Program-made: the position numbers and the translations under genes
Part shown: piece after piece, positions 8,701 through 18,694 of the stretch
Position numbering within the stretch: the first letter of the stretch is position 1
How the letters are laid out: the number at the start of each line of letters is the position of its first letter
Assembly: GCF_024753245.1 (NCBI RefSeq)
Contig: NZ_JANUGX010000002.1
Coordinates: 248,001-312,000 of the forward strand
Length of the DNA stretch: 64,000 bases
Origin: Massilia norwichensis
Lineage (GTDB): Bacteria; Pseudomonadota; Gammaproteobacteria; Burkholderiales; Burkholderiaceae_D
Direction: 5' to 3'
Notes under the pieces: model-generated
Seen by the model: the letters and a program-made list of their open reading frames with translations, nothing else
Database searches by the model: none
Told to the model about the DNA's origin: nothing

Positions 8701-9821
8701 AACGATTGACCGAATTCGACGCCACGCAGGGTACGAGCGCGCTGGCAGACCCGAGCTTTTCACGCGCCGTGATCGACTGGCAGCGCCGGCACGGCCGCCA
8801 CGCCCTGCCCTGGCAGAACACGCGCGACGCCTACCGCATCTGGCTGTCCGAGATCATGCTGCAGCAGACCCAGGTGAGCGCGGTGCTCGGCTATTACGCG
8901 CGCTTCCTGGAGCGCTTCCCGGACGTGCAGGCGCTGGCCGCGGCGCCGGTGGAAGACGTGATGACCTACTGGGCCGGCCTGGGCTACTACACGCGGGCGC
9001 GCAACCTGCACGCCTGCGCGCGCCGCGTGGTGGCCGAATACGATGGCGTGTTCCCTTCCGACCCGGCGCTGCTGGCCGACCTGCCCGGCATCGGCCGTTC
9101 GACCGCGGCGGCCATCTCCGCTTTTTCGAGCGGCACCCGCGCCGCGATCCTGGACGGGAACGTCAAGCGCGTGTTTGCGCGCGTGTTCGGCATCGACCAG
9201 TATCCCGGCCTGAAGCCGGTCGAGGATGCGCTGTGGCGGCGTGCGGAAGCGCTGACGCCTGCCGAAGAGGGGATCGAGTCCTATACGCAGGGCTTGATGG
9301 ACCTGGGCGCGACCCTGTGCACGCGCTCGCGCCCGGACTGCCCGCGCTGCCCGCTGCAAGACCGCTGCGTGGCCCATGCCACGGGCCGCACCGCCGAGCT
9401 GCCGGTCCGCAAACCGAAAAAGACGACGCCGGAAAAGCGCGCGCAGATGCTGGTCGTGATCGATGGCGGCCAGGTGCTGCTCGAGCAGCGGCCGGGCACC
9501 GGCATCTGGGGCGGGCTGCTGTCGCTGCCGGAAGTCGACGGCCACGTGGCGCTGGACGAGGAAGCGCTCGACCTGGGCGCTGCAGCCGAAGCGGCGGAGA
9601 AGTTCGGCACGGTTGTGGAAACCGAAACGCTGCTGCCGCTGGAACACGGCTTCACGCACTACAAGCTGCACATCCATCCCTACCGGATCGCGCTGGCCGC
9701 GTGCGCAGAGACCCCAGCCGGCTACGTGTGGTGGGACCTGGCACGCATCGACGAAGCCGCCCTGCCCTCGCCGATCAAGAAGCTGCTGGGGCAGCTGGGC
9801 CAGCCTTCCCTGTTCGCTTGA
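8697..9821 (+). CDS. mutY: A/G-specific adenine DNA glycosylase
   Basis: The 374-residue protein removes adenine mispaired with 8-oxoguanine. Catalytic Glu52 lies in WLSEIMLQQTQV, the helix-hairpin-helix LPGIGRSTAAAI is at 129-140, and Asp153 lies in ILDGNVKRV. Cys208, 215, 218 and 224 have the C-x6-C-x2-C-x5-C spacing of the 4Fe-4S cluster. The C-terminal NUDIX-like domain (LLEQRPGTGIWGGLLSLPE) recognises 8-oxoG. The ATG overlaps the preceding stop (ATGA), implying translational coupling. It converges on dgt with an 11-base gap. Confidence 0.97.
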   Translation: MKRLTEFDATQGTSALADPSFSRAVIDWQRRHGRHALPWQNTRDAYRIWLSEIMLQQTQVSAVLGYYARFLERFPDVQALAAAPVEDVMTYWAGLGYYTRARNLHACARRVVAEYDGVFPSDPALLADLPGIGRSTAAAISAFSSGTRAAILDGNVKRVFARVFGIDQYPGLKPVEDALWRRAEALTPAEEGIESYTQGLMDLGATLCTRSRPDCPRCPLQDRCVAHATGRTAELPVRKPKKTTPEKRAQMLVVIDGGQVLLEQRPGTGIWGGLLSLPEVDGHVALDEEALDLGAAAEAAEKFGTVVETETLLPLEHGFTHYKLHIHPYRIALAACAETPAGYVWWDLARIDEAALPSPIKKLLGQLGQPSLFA

Positions 9822-9832
9822 CCCCGGGTTGA

Positions 9833-10972
9833 TTAAAGTTCATCCAAAGAGAAGATTCGCTTGTGCTCGCGGATCGCATAGCGGTCCGTCATCCCGGCGA
9901 TGTAGTCCGCGATCTTGCGCGCCTGCTTCATGGTGTCGCCCGACGCGACCTGGTAATCGAAGGGCAGCAGCACCGGGTCGGTCATGAAAGCGTCGAACAG
10001 CTCGCGCACGATGCGGCTGGCTTTTACGCGCATGCGGTTCACCTTGTAGTGGCGGTACAGGTTCGCGTACAGGAAGCGTTTTAACGCCGTGGTCTCTTCG
10101 CGCATCTTCGTCGAGAACCGGATCAGCGGCGGGCCATTGCGCACGTCTTCGATGCTTTGCGGCGCGGCTTCCTTCAATAGCCGGCACGACTCCTCGACCA
10201 GGTCGGCCGTCATCGCCGTGATCATCAGGCGGATCGTTTCGTACAGCTCGCGCCGGCCCGGCAGTCCCGGGTACTGCTGCACGACCTGATGGTGCAGGCG
10301 CGCGAACAGCTCGACTTCTTCCATCTGCTTCATGCTGAGCAGGCCGGAGCGCAGGCCGTCGTCGATGTCGTGGTTGTTGTACGCGATCTCGTCGGCCAGG
10401 TTCGCCAGTTGCGCTTCCAGGCTGGGCTGCTTCTTGTCGATGAAGCGCTGACCGAGGTCCCCGAGCTGGCGCGCGTTGGTCAGCGAGCAGTGCTTCAGGA
10501 TGCCTTCGCGCGTCTCGAAGGTCAGATTGAGGCCGTCGAAGGCGCCGTAGTGCTCTTCGAGATGGTCGACCACGCGCAGGCTTTGCAGGTTGTGCTCGAA
10601 GCCGCCGTGGTCCTTCATGCATTCGTTCAGCACGTCCTGGCCGACGTGGCCGAAGGGCGTGTGGCCGAGATCGTGGGCCAGCGACACCGCTTCCACCAGG
10701 TCTTCGTTCAGGCGCAGGCTGCGCGCCAGCGTACGCGCGATCTGCGCGACCTCGATCGAGTGCGTCAGACGGGTGCGGAACAGGTCGCCCTCGTGGTTCA
10801 GGAAGACCTGGGTTTTATACTCGAGCCGGCGGAAGGCCGTAGAGTGGATGATGCGGTCGCGGTCGCGCTGGAACTCGCTGCGCGAGCCGGCCGCCGGTTC
10901 CGGATGACGACGCCCACGCGACTTCGACGAGTGCGCCGCATACGGGGCCAGATGGGCGTCGAAATCGATCAT
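9833..10972 (-). CDS. dgt: Deoxyguanosinetriphosphate triphosphohydrolase-like protein
   Basis: The 379-residue HD-domain protein releases tripolyphosphate from dNTPs. Its metal motif is spread over TRLTHSIEV (H), [12 protein letters not shown] (HD) and [12 protein letters not shown] (D), all intact. The frame is open far upstream, but that part lies antiparallel in frame to aroB and is not coding. The ATG at 10970-10972 overlaps the aroB stop in an ATGA junction, giving [12 protein letters not shown]. Length fits the shorter dGTPase class rather than the 505-residue E. coli Dgt. Confidence 0.93.
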   Translation of the reverse strand: MIDFDAHLAPYAAHSSKSRGRRHPEPAAGSRSEFQRDRDRIIHSTAFRRLEYKTQVFLNHEGDLFRTRLTHSIEVAQIARTLARSLRLNEDLVEAVSLAHDLGHTPFGHVGQDVLNECMKDHGGFEHNLQSLRVVDHLEEHYGAFDGLNLTFETREGILKHCSLTNARQLGDLGQRFIDKKQPSLEAQLANLADEIAYNNHDIDDGLRSGLLSMKQMEEVELFARLHHQVVQQYPGLPGRRELYETIRLMITAMTADLVEESCRLLKEAAPQSIEDVRNGPPLIRFSTKMREETTALKRFLYANLYRHYKVNRMRVKASRIVRELFDAFMTDPVLLPFDYQVASGDTMKQARKIADYIAGMTDRYAIREHKRIFSLDEL

Positions 10973-12639
10973 CCCCGGCTCCTCGTCACGTTCGCCTCCA
11001 GCGTCGCCAGCAACTGGTCCTGCGGGGCGCCGGTGATGCTCGGGCTGCCCAGGGGTTTCAAAAGGATGAACTTGATCGCCCCGCCCTCGTTCTTCTTGTC
11101 GACTTCCATCAGCTCGATCCAGCGCTCGACGCCCAGGTCCGGCGCTTCCACCGGCAGCCCGGCCGCCTTCACCAGGCGCCGCACGCGCAGCGCGCCGTCG
11201 GCGTCCAGCAGGCCCAGACGATGCGACAGATCCGCCGCCATCACCATGCCGCAGCCGACCGCCTCGCCGTGCAGCCATTCGCCGTAGCCCAGGCCATTCT
11301 CGATCGCGTGACCGAAGGTGTGGCCGAAGTTCAGCACCGCGCGCAGGCCGCCTTCGCGCTCGTCGCGCCGCACCACGTCGGCCTTGATCTCGCAGGAGCG
11401 CAGGATCGCATGCGCCAGCGCGGCATGGTCGCGCGCCACCAGTTTGCCGATGTTCGCCTCGATCCAGTCGAAGAAGGACAGGTCGAGGATCGCGCCGTGC
11501 TTGATCACCTCGGCCAGGCCGGCCGACAGCTCGCGGTCCGGCAGCGTGTCGAGGGTCGCGGTATCGGCGATCACGGCGCGCGGCTGATAAAACGCGCCGA
11601 TCATGTTCTTGCCGAGCGGGTGGTTGATGCCGGTCTTGCCGCCCACCGAGGAATCGACCTGCGACAGCAGCGTGGTCGGGATCTGCACGAAGGGCACGCC
11701 GCGCATGTAGCTGGCGGCCGCAAAGCCGGTCAGGTCGCCGATCACGCCGCCGCCCAGGGCCACCAGGGTGGTCTTGCGATCGCACTTGTTGGCCAGCAGG
11801 GCGTCGAACACCAGGTTCAGGCTCTGCCAGTTCTTGTGCTCTTCGCCGTCCTGCAGCACGATGGTGACCACCTCGCGCCCGGCCGCGCGCAAGGGCGCCG
11901 TCACCTTTTCCAGGTACAGCGGCGCCACCGTGGTGTTGGTGACGACCGCGACTTTTCCGCTGCCGCCGCCGATGTGGCGGTTCAGGAGCGCGCCGTCGTC
12001 CAGCAGCCCGCGCCCGATCAGGATCGGATAGCTGCGTTCGCCGAGATCGACGTTAAGGGAGATGCATGCCTGTTCGTTCATGTTCGCTCGTGCCTTGGAC
12101 CGCTGGCGTCCCGCGTCCATCGCGGCCAGCTGGTCCAGTATTGTCTGGACCATCGATTGTACGTTAGGCCGGCCGGTATCGATGACGAGGTCGGCGATCT
12201 CGCGGTACAGCGGCTCGCGCTGCGCGGTCAGGTCCTCGAGCTTCTTGCGCGGATCGGCGGTCTGCAGCAGCGGACGGTTCTTGTCGTGCGAGGTGCGCGC
12301 CAGGATGCTGTTGACGCTGGCGCGCAGGTAGATCACGGTGCCGCGCTCGGCCAGCAGGCGCCGGCTGTCGGGATTGAGCACGGCGCCGCCGCCGGTGGCC
12401 AGCACCAGGCCGCTGCCGGCGGTCAGCTCGCGGATCATGTCGGCTTCGCGCCGGCGGAAGCTGGGCTCGCCCTCGATCTCGAAGATCCAGGGAACCGAGG
12501 CGCCGGTGCGGGCCTCGATCTCGTGGTCGGAATCGGCGAAATGCATGCCCAGCCGGCGCGCCAGCATGCGCCCGATCGTGGTCTTGCCCGCGCCCATCAG
12601 GCCGACAAGGAAGATGTTGTTATTCTTGCAGTGAGGCAC
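10969..12639 (-). CDS. aroKB: Fused shikimate kinase / 3-dehydroquinate synthase reading frame
   Basis: One uninterrupted frame of 556 codons encodes both enzymes. Residues 1-186 are shikimate kinase: P-loop GLMGAGKT (13-20), DSDHEIE, and the GGG shikimate-binding turn (83-85). Residues 187-556 are 3-dehydroquinate synthase: [39 protein letters not shown], the metal ligands in LAEVIKHG and [11 protein letters not shown]. The two act in the same aromatic pathway but are usually separate adjacent genes. An internal ATG (12079-12081, MNEQACISL) is where a separate AroB would begin; a weak AAGG lies upstream, so AroB could also be made alone. It is followed by dgt with a four-base overlap. Confidence 0.9.
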   Translation of the reverse strand: MPHCKNNNIFLVGLMGAGKTTIGRMLARRLGMHFADSDHEIEARTGASVPWIFEIEGEPSFRRREADMIRELTAGSGLVLATGGGAVLNPDSRRLLAERGTVIYLRASVNSILARTSHDKNRPLLQTADPRKKLEDLTAQREPLYREIADLVIDTGRPNVQSMVQTILDQLAAMDAGRQRSKARANMNEQACISLNVDLGERSYPILIGRGLLDDGALLNRHIGGGSGKVAVVTNTTVAPLYLEKVTAPLRAAGREVVTIVLQDGEEHKNWQSLNLVFDALLANKCDRKTTLVALGGGVIGDLTGFAAASYMRGVPFVQIPTTLLSQVDSSVGGKTGINHPLGKNMIGAFYQPRAVIADTATLDTLPDRELSAGLAEVIKHGAILDLSFFDWIEANIGKLVARDHAALAHAILRSCEIKADVVRRDEREGGLRAVLNFGHTFGHAIENGLGYGEWLHGEAVGCGMVMAADLSHRLGLLDADGALRVRRLVKAAGLPVEAPDLGVERWIELMEVDKKNEGGAIKFILLKPLGSPSITGAPQDQLLATLEANVTRSRG

Positions 12640-12664
12640 TATTCGCTATCGCTCAAAATGCAAA

Positions 12665-12684
12665 CGGCCAGGATGACCTGGCCG
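12665..12684 (-). terminator. Hairpin after the Ig-like lipoprotein gene
   Basis: CGGCCAGG (12665-12672), loop ATGA, CCTGGCCG (12677-12684) is a perfect eight-pair stem. On the minus strand it is followed by TTTGCATTTTG, an imperfect T tract. It lies 41 bases past the stop of the lipoprotein gene and just before aroKB. Confidence 0.5.
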
Positions 12685-12725
12685 CCGCGTGTTTCGTTTT
12701 TTGCTACCGGTTCTGCTGCATTGTA

Positions 12726-14708
12726 TTACGGGCAGGTGAACGTGAGTTTAAACGGAATGGTCGTTACCGAATTGTACGGTGCCGGCGTGGTCACGGTGAC
12801 GTTGAACGAGGACTGCACGGTGGTCGTGCAATTCGTCGGCGTCGTGCTCGACACGCTGAAAGTATGGATCGAGCCCTGGTTGCCGCTGATGAGCGTACCG
12901 GTCGGGTCGTCCACGTTGCTGGCGTTGTGCGGCGCGATGTTCGGCACCGTGGCCGGTGCCACCGCTGCCGCGTTACCGTTCAGCATACTGGTGATGGCCA
13001 CCGTGCTGCCTGCCGGCAGCGGGTTGAAGTTCACGTCGTTGAACTGCAGCTGGAACACCTTGGTGTTGCTGGCGCTGATGGACCCCAGGTCGTTCGGCGC
13101 CGCGGCGTTGAACGAGACCCTGGCACCGTTCAGGAAGGTGTTATCGGCCGTACCGCCACTGAAGAAGACCGCGGTGCGGGCGGACAGGAAGTTGGTGCCG
13201 TCGGTGGTGCTGGCGCAGACCGTCACCAGGCCCGGACGGGTATTGTCGGGCGTGGTGGCGTTGCAGGGCGTGGCCGGCAGACCCGGCGTCGCGACCGACG
13301 GTGCCTGGGCGCGCAGCGGCACCGAGCAGGTGCCGTTGACGGTGCTGCAGCCGCCCTTGTCCGACGTACCGATCAGGCCCATGTTGGTCTGGAATACCAC
13401 CGGCGTACCGTCCGGCACCGGGTTCAGGAAAGCGTCGCCCAGGCTGACCGAGATCGTCGCCGCTGGGTTGCTCGGCGAGCTCTGGACATTCAGGCCTTCG
13501 ACGTTGAATTTGTCGGTCGCGATCGAGAACGCGCGCTGCACCGGCTGGCCGGTGGTCACGACGATCGAGTCCGACATGGTCGAGATATCCGGGTTGCCGT
13601 TGGCCGCGGTGTTCGGCAGCAGGGCCTGCACCTTGAAGGTGGTGGCGGTCGCGCCCGAATTCACGGTGGTCACGACGTTGCCGCTGGCATCGGTGGTATC
13701 CGTGGTCTTGTTGACGGTCACGTCGGCGTTCGCCGGATAGCGGCGGAATTCGACCTTCTGGCCAGGCAGCGGGTTGCCGAAGATGTCGACGACCTTGAAG
13801 GTCAGGACCGCGGTTTCGGTGCGGCCGATGCCGCCTTTACCCTGGATGACCAGCGACTGGTTGACCGGCGTCGCCGACGCGAACTGCACCGACGCGGCGC
13901 GCGGCGGCGCGATCGCCAGCGTCACGGTGGCCGGCTTGGCGATGCCGTCGGCCGACACGGTGATCAGGTCGTTCGTGCCGCAGCCCTTGTCGCGGTACAC
14001 AGTCTTGGCGATGCCGTTGTTGGTCGCCACGGTGGTGGCCAGTGTCGCGCTCCCCTTGTCGGCGCAGACCGACTTGAAGGTCACGTTGATCGGCTGTTCG
14101 GTGTACAGGCTCGATCCGCTCAGCACGTTGACCGACAGCTCGGTCGATTCGTAGGCCTGGATCGAGGTCGAGGCCGCGCTCAGCGTGCTGAAGCTCAGGG
14201 CGGTGGCGCCGACCGAATAGTTGGAGGTGCCGGTGATGGTGGTGCCGGCCACGTTGCTGGTGGCGGTGACCGTGCCGGCCCCGCCCGAGGCGATGCTGGC
14301 GGCGCGCATGGTGACGCTGGCCACGCCATTCACGTCGGTCAGCGCGGTGCCCGCCGTGGGCGAGAATACCGCCAGCGCGTTGTCGGTCGCGAAGGTGACG
14401 ATGGCGTTCGGTACCGGCTTCTTGCTGGCGTCGAGCACGGTCGCCTTGACCGTCAGAGGGGTCGCACCGGTCAGCGCGTTGGTGCTGGCGCCGCTGGCGT
14501 TGGCGAAGCTCAGGGTCACGGTCGGGCTCGCGGTGACGGTGGTGCCGCCGGTACCGGTACCGGTGCCGCCATTGCCGGTGGAACCGCTGCCCGTGCCGCC
14601 GACCGCGCCGGGATTGCCGCCGCCGCCGCCGCATGCGGCCAGTACCAGCGCCATCACGAGCGCGGTGGCCGCGGGCGCGCCGTAGCGCTTGAAAGTGGTA
14701 TTGCTCAT
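12726..14708 (-). CDS. Large Ig-like-domain lipoprotein next to pilQ
   Basis: The 660-residue protein has a lipobox LAAC at Cys26, followed by a Gly/Thr/Ser-rich flexible tether (about 27-57). The rest looks like consecutive bacterial Ig-like (Big_1/invasin-type) beta-sandwich domains, with repeated patterns such as VTVKATVLDASKKPVPNAIV, DIFGNPLPGQKVEFR and GDAFLNPVPDGTPVVFQTN. Pairs of Cys near residues 220-260 and 470-500 could form disulphides. It starts 36 bases after pilQ on the same strand, so it is probably cotranscribed with the type IV pilus assembly genes. Function is unknown; surface adhesion or secretin support are guesses. Confidence 0.75.
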   Translation of the reverse strand: MSNTTFKRYGAPAATALVMALVLAACGGGGGNPGAVGGTGSGSTGNGGTGTGTGGTTVTASPTVTLSFANASGASTNALTGATPLTVKATVLDASKKPVPNAIVTFATDNALAVFSPTAGTALTDVNGVASVTMRAASIASGGAGTVTATSNVAGTTITGTSNYSVGATALSFSTLSAASTSIQAYESTELSVNVLSGSSLYTEQPINVTFKSVCADKGSATLATTVATNNGIAKTVYRDKGCGTNDLITVSADGIAKPATVTLAIAPPRAASVQFASATPVNQSLVIQGKGGIGRTETAVLTFKVVDIFGNPLPGQKVEFRRYPANADVTVNKTTDTTDASGNVVTTVNSGATATTFKVQALLPNTAANGNPDISTMSDSIVVTTGQPVQRAFSIATDKFNVEGLNVQSSPSNPAATISVSLGDAFLNPVPDGTPVVFQTNMGLIGTSDKGGCSTVNGTCSVPLRAQAPSVATPGLPATPCNATTPDNTRPGLVTVCASTTDGTNFLSARTAVFFSGGTADNTFLNGARVSFNAAAPNDLGSISASNTKVFQLQFNDVNFNPLPAGSTVAITSMLNGNAAAVAPATVPNIAPHNASNVDDPTGTLISGNQGSIHTFSVSSTTPTNCTTTVQSSFNVTVTTPAPYNSVTTIPFKLTFTCP

Positions 14709-14743
14709 GTCTGCCTTTTTTCTTGTCGGTTATGTGGATCGGA

Positions 14744-16885
14744 TCAGCGCGCCGCGTTCTGCAGTCGGTCGGTCACGATCTTCGGGGTGATGAACACCAG
14801 CAGCTCGGTCTTCGAGGTCGAGCGTGCGGTGGATTTGAACAGGTGGCCGACCACCGGCAGGTCGCCCATCAGCGGGACCTTGGATTCGTCCGAGGTCTCG
14901 GTCTGCTGATAGATCCCGCCCAGCACCACGGTACCGCCGTTCTCGACCATCACCTTGGTCTTCACGTGCTGGGTGTTGATGGCGAAGCCGGCGTTGGTGT
15001 TCTCGCCGCGCGAATCCTTGTTGACGTCCACGTCCAGCACCACGTTGCCGTCCGGCGTGACCTGCGGGGTCACTTCCAGGCGCAGGTTGGCCTTCTTGAA
15101 GGTGACCGAGGTCGCGCCGCTGCTGGTGGCCTGCTGGTAGGGCAGTTCGACACCCTGCTCGATCACGGCCACCACGTTGTCTTCGGTGACCACGCGCGGG
15201 CTGGAGATGATCTTGCCCTTGCCGTCGGCTTCGAGCGCCGACAGTTCCAGGTTCAGGAAGCGGTTGGCGGCCGCCGAGAACAGCGAGAAGGCGATGCTCG
15301 GGGCGTTGGTGCCGTTGATGCCGGCCGCCGGCAGGTTGACCAGCTGGGTGTTGTTGTAGGAATCGCCGCTCAGCTCGAGCTGGCCGGTGGCCTGGCCGAC
15401 GCCATTGATGTTGCCGCCGATCGCCACGCGCTGGTTGCCGTTGACCTGGTAGCCGGCGTCGCCGCCGCGGATGCCGCGCATGTCGGCGAAGCCCAGCTTG
15501 GCGCCGAGGTTGCGCGAGAAGCCATCGTTGGCTTCGACCAGGCGCGCCTCGACCAGCACCTGCTTGGTCGGGATGTCGACCTTCTGGATCAGCTGGCGCA
15601 CGGCTTCGAGCTTGGCGGCGATGTCGGTCACGAACACCTGGTTGGTGCGCGGGTCGATGGTGGCGCTGCCGCGCTTGGACAGCACGCGGTTGCGGCCGTC
15701 GCCGCCGCCCTGGTCCAGGCCGAACACGGTGCGGAAGGCATCGGCCTTCTGGTAGTTCAGCTGGAAGACTTCGGAGCGCAGCGGCTCGAGGTCGGCGATC
15801 TGCGCCTTCTGCTCGAGCTCCAGCTTTTCCTTGGTCAGCAGTTCTTCCTTCGGCGCGATCCACATCACGTTGCCGTTCTTGCGCATGTCGAGGCCCTTGG
15901 CCTGCATGATCACGTCGAGCGCCTGATCCCACGGCACCTGCTTCAGTTGCAGGGTCAGGCTGCCGCTGACGGAGTCGCTGGCGATGATGTTCAGGCCCGA
16001 GATGTCGGCCACCGCCTGCAGCGCGGCGCGCACTTCGACGTTCTGGAAGTTGAACGAGATCTTCTCGCCCTTGTAGCCCTGCGGGCCCTGGGCCAGGCGG
16101 TTCGGGTCTTCCTTGACCGGCTTGACGTCGATGACCAGCTGGGTGTCGCTCTGGTACACGCTCTGTTCCCAGTTGCCCTGGGCGTCGATGGTCATGCGCA
16201 CGTTCTCGCCCTGCGGCGTGGTGGTGACGCGGGTCACCGGGGTGCCGAAATCGGTCACGTCGAGGCGGCGGCGCAGCGTCGGCGGCAGCGCGGTGCGCAG
16301 GAAGTCGACATGGATCTGGTTGCCCGACTGGCGCACGTCGACCGGGACCTGGCTGTTCGGCAGGTCGACCACGATGCGGCCCTCGCCGTTGGCGCCGCGG
16401 CGGAAGTCGAGGTCGCGCAGGGCCTGAAGAGAGCGCGCGCCTGCGGCCACGGCTCGCGCCGGTGCCGCGGCGGCGGCGGCGCCCGTTGCCTGGGCGGCAG
16501 GGCTCGAGCCTTCGACGGTCAGCACCACCGACTTGCCGTCGATCGCGGTGGCGTAGTTCAGCGGACGCTTCAGGTTCAGCACCAGGCGGGTGCGCTCGCC
16601 GGCCTGCACCACGTTCACGCCGCGCACGTCGCCCAGGTTGATGTCCTGGGCGTTCTTGCCGGTGCCGTTGGCGGTGGCGCCGAAGTCGAGCGCGATCCGC
16701 GCCGGGTTCGTGATCGAAAAGCCGATCGGCAATTTGTTGGGCGCATCCTTCATCGCCACATGGATGACGACGTTATTGCCCTGCTGGTTGGCGCTGATCG
16801 ATTCGATCGCGTTGGTCTGCGCAAAAGCGCTGCTGGCACCGAAGGCCAGCACCAGTCCGAGGGCGATGCTTCCAAGTCGGGTCAT
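14744..16885 (-). CDS. pilQ: Type IV pilus secretin PilQ
   Basis: The 713-residue outer-membrane secretin forms the gated channel for the pilus. A signal peptide ends at AFA-Q (about 22). AMIN peptidoglycan-binding domains fill roughly 25-230 with an Ala-rich linker, the STN/N0 domain is near 275-325 (ISFNFQNVEVRAALQAVADI), the N1 domain near 370-435, and the secretin core reaches the C-terminus with ISSPRVVTEDN, GGIYQQ and VPLMGDLPVVGHLF. The ATG at 16883-16885 overlaps the pilP stop; the frame upstream is inside pilP. Confidence 0.97.
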   Translation of the reverse strand: MTRLGSIALGLVLAFGASSAFAQTNAIESISANQQGNNVVIHVAMKDAPNKLPIGFSITNPARIALDFGATANGTGKNAQDINLGDVRGVNVVQAGERTRLVLNLKRPLNYATAIDGKSVVLTVEGSSPAAQATGAAAAAAPARAVAAGARSLQALRDLDFRRGANGEGRIVVDLPNSQVPVDVRQSGNQIHVDFLRTALPPTLRRRLDVTDFGTPVTRVTTTPQGENVRMTIDAQGNWEQSVYQSDTQLVIDVKPVKEDPNRLAQGPQGYKGEKISFNFQNVEVRAALQAVADISGLNIIASDSVSGSLTLQLKQVPWDQALDVIMQAKGLDMRKNGNVMWIAPKEELLTKEKLELEQKAQIADLEPLRSEVFQLNYQKADAFRTVFGLDQGGGDGRNRVLSKRGSATIDPRTNQVFVTDIAAKLEAVRQLIQKVDIPTKQVLVEARLVEANDGFSRNLGAKLGFADMRGIRGGDAGYQVNGNQRVAIGGNINGVGQATGQLELSGDSYNNTQLVNLPAAGINGTNAPSIAFSLFSAAANRFLNLELSALEADGKGKIISSPRVVTEDNVVAVIEQGVELPYQQATSSGATSVTFKKANLRLEVTPQVTPDGNVVLDVDVNKDSRGENTNAGFAINTQHVKTKVMVENGGTVVLGGIYQQTETSDESKVPLMGDLPVVGHLFKSTARSTSKTELLVFITPKIVTDRLQNAAR

Positions 16886-17430
16886 TTCCGGTTCTCCTTG
16901 TTTTGCAGCTCCAGCTTCGCCAGGCGCTCGACCCACTCGCCGGCTGCGTCCTGCACCACTTCACGGATATTGATGGCGTCGTCGCCCACGCGGGTGACGA
17001 GGCCGAAATTCTGGCCGATGCGCTGGCCGGCGCGGACCTGGTAGACCGAACGATCGATCTGCACGAGCGCGTAGTTCACGCCGCCCTTCTGCAGGGTGCC
17101 GACCATTTGCATGGTGTCGAGCGGGAAGCTCTCCAGCAGTTCGCGCGGGCGCTGCAGGTCCGGCTTGTTCGGGTTCGGCGAGGCTTCCGCCGCGAGCGCC
17201 AGCTGGTTCAGCAGTTTGCTCTGGCTGAACGGGTCCGTCGCTTCCCTGTCGTTGTAGGCGTAGGGGATGAAATCCTTCGGCTCGGCCAGCGGCTTGACGG
17301 CCGGCCTTGTCTCTTGCTTGACCTGGTCCATCCAGGCATGCACTTCCTTGACGTCGCTGTCGCCGCAGCCGGCCAGCAGCAGGGTCAGAAAAGCAAAGGC
17401 GGCGGTGCGCATGGTCATCTTCCCGATCAC
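16882..17430 (-). CDS. pilP: Type IV pilus assembly lipoprotein PilP
   Basis: The 182-codon frame begins at a GTG (17428-17430) that overlaps the pilO stop; ATG codons at 17416-17418 and 17410-17412 are alternative starts. The signal ends in lipobox LAGC (Cys22 from the GTG). The C-terminal beta domain (MVGTLQKGGVNYALVQIDRSVYQVRAGQRIGQNFG) is the PilP homology domain that contacts the PilQ N0 region. PilP connects the inner-membrane PilMNO complex to the secretin. Confidence 0.93.
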   Translation of the reverse strand: MIGKMTMRTAAFAFLTLLLAGCGDSDVKEVHAWMDQVKQETRPAVKPLAEPKDFIPYAYNDREATDPFSQSKLLNQLALAAEASPNPNKPDLQRPRELLESFPLDTMQMVGTLQKGGVNYALVQIDRSVYQVRAGQRIGQNFGLVTRVGDDAINIREVVQDAAGEWVERLAKLELQNKENRK

Positions 17431-18089
17431 GACTTGGCCTCCTTCTTCTTTTTCTTGCGGGCCTGCGCCTGCTGGTCCAGTTCTTCCTGGTCGAGGTAGC
17501 GGAAGGTCTTGGCCACCGCGTCCAGCGCCAGCACGCCATCCTTGCCGGCGCTGAGCGAAAGGTTGTTCAGGGTGACGATGCGCGGCATCTTCGCCATGTC
17601 GGCGGCGAATTCGCCGATGTCGTGGTAGCTGCCGCTGACCTTGATATCGATCGGCAGCTCGGCATAGTAATCCTTGACGATCACCTGGCCCGGCCTGAAC
17701 AGCTCGAACTGCAGGCCGCGGCCGAGGCCGGCCTGGTTGATGTCCGACAGCAGGGCCGCCATTTCAGCCTTGCTCGGCAACTGCTTCTCGAGACGCTCGA
17801 CGTAGCGGTTGACCTGCTGCTGCTGGGCTTCCAGTGCGTCCAGGTTGATCGCCTGCGCCATCTTGGCCTTGTAGGCATCGCGCAGGGTCTGCTCCTGCGC
17901 CGCCAGGGTTTCCTGTTCCTCGAACTGGCCGCTCCAGTACAGGAAATAACCGGCCACCAGCACGGCCGCCATCACGCCGGCCGCGCACAGCAGACGCGGC
18001 GCCAGCGGCCACAGGCCGGGATGGCGCCCCTGCAGGCCTTCGAACTGGGCCGCGATGTCGGCGCCCAGCTGTTTCAGATCGATGTTCAT
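17427..18089 (-). CDS. pilO: Type IV pilus inner-membrane protein PilO
   Basis: The 220-residue protein has a short cytoplasmic N-terminus, one membrane helix (about 33-53), a coiled-coil segment (about 57-105) and a ferredoxin-like periplasmic domain, ending in a very basic tail ARKKKKKEAKS. PilO forms heterodimers with PilN. The gene overlaps pilN and pilP by three or four bases, a tightly coupled operon. Confidence 0.93.
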   Translation of the reverse strand: MNIDLKQLGADIAAQFEGLQGRHPGLWPLAPRLLCAAGVMAAVLVAGYFLYWSGQFEEQETLAAQEQTLRDAYKAKMAQAINLDALEAQQQQVNRYVERLEKQLPSKAEMAALLSDINQAGLGRGLQFELFRPGQVIVKDYYAELPIDIKVSGSYHDIGEFAADMAKMPRIVTLNNLSLSAGKDGVLALDAVAKTFRYLDQEELDQQAQARKKKKKEAKS

Positions 18090-18694
18090 GTTTTCGGTCC
18101 CGGCTTGGCGCTTTCCTTGGCCAGCTCTTCCTTTTCACGCGCGCGCTTGATCGACACGGTCAGCGTGAATTCGACGACCTTGCGTCCGGTCTTGCTCTGG
18201 GCCAGCGTGGCGGCCCGCACCTCGGTCAGGTCTGGGCGTTCCAGCCACGGCGAATTGCCCGACAAGTTGCGCAGCAGTTCGGCGACCCGCTCCTGCGATT
18301 GCGCGACGCCGTTCAGCAGCACCTTCTGGCCGTCCTGCTTGAAGCTCTTCAGGTAGACCCCTTCCGGCGTCTGGCGCACCAGTTCGTCGAGCAGGTAGAC
18401 CGGCTGGTTGCGGTCGCCCTGCAGGTCTTCGACCGCCTGCTGGCGCGCCTTCAGCGCTTCGATCTCGCTCTTCAGGCTGGCGATCTTGCTGATCTTCTTG
18501 TCCAGCTCCGCGTTGGCCTGCTTGAGCGCTTCGTTGCGCTGGTTCTGGATCGAGATCTGGCTGGCGTTGTAGCCGCCCACCAGCAGCACCAGGGCCGCGC
18601 CCAGCAAGCCGCCGAGCGCCATCAGCGCCGCGAACGCGGCCTGCTTCTGCTTGCGTTTCGCTTCCCGGTGGGGAAGCAGGTTAATCCGGATCAT
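18086..18694 (-). CDS. pilN: Type IV pilus inner-membrane protein PilN
   Basis: The 202-residue protein starts MIRINLLPHRE, the conserved PilN N-terminus that docks in PilM. One membrane helix (about 22-42) is followed by a coiled coil (about 50-92) and a ferredoxin-like domain. Its start overlaps the last base of pilM, and its end overlaps pilO by four bases. Confidence 0.95.
   Translation of the reverse strand: MIRINLLPHREAKRKQKQAAFAALMALGGLLGAALVLLVGGYNASQISIQNQRNEALKQANAELDKKISKIASLKSEIEALKARQQAVEDLQGDRNQPVYLLDELVRQTPEGVYLKSFKQDGQKVLLNGVAQSQERVAELLRNLSGNSPWLERPDLTEVRAATLAQSKTGRKVVEFTLTVSIKRAREKEELAKESAKPGPKT

Noticed and set aside
10973..11785. Upstream extension of the dgt frame
   Set aside because: It overlaps aroB in another frame, reads as Arg/Gly-rich, and the conserved Dgt N-terminus begins at 10972.
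11221..13740. Long plus-strand frame across aroKB and the Ig-like gene; similar ones at 12864-14909 and 14723-17044
   Set aside because: All lie antisense to strongly supported genes and have shadow-frame composition.
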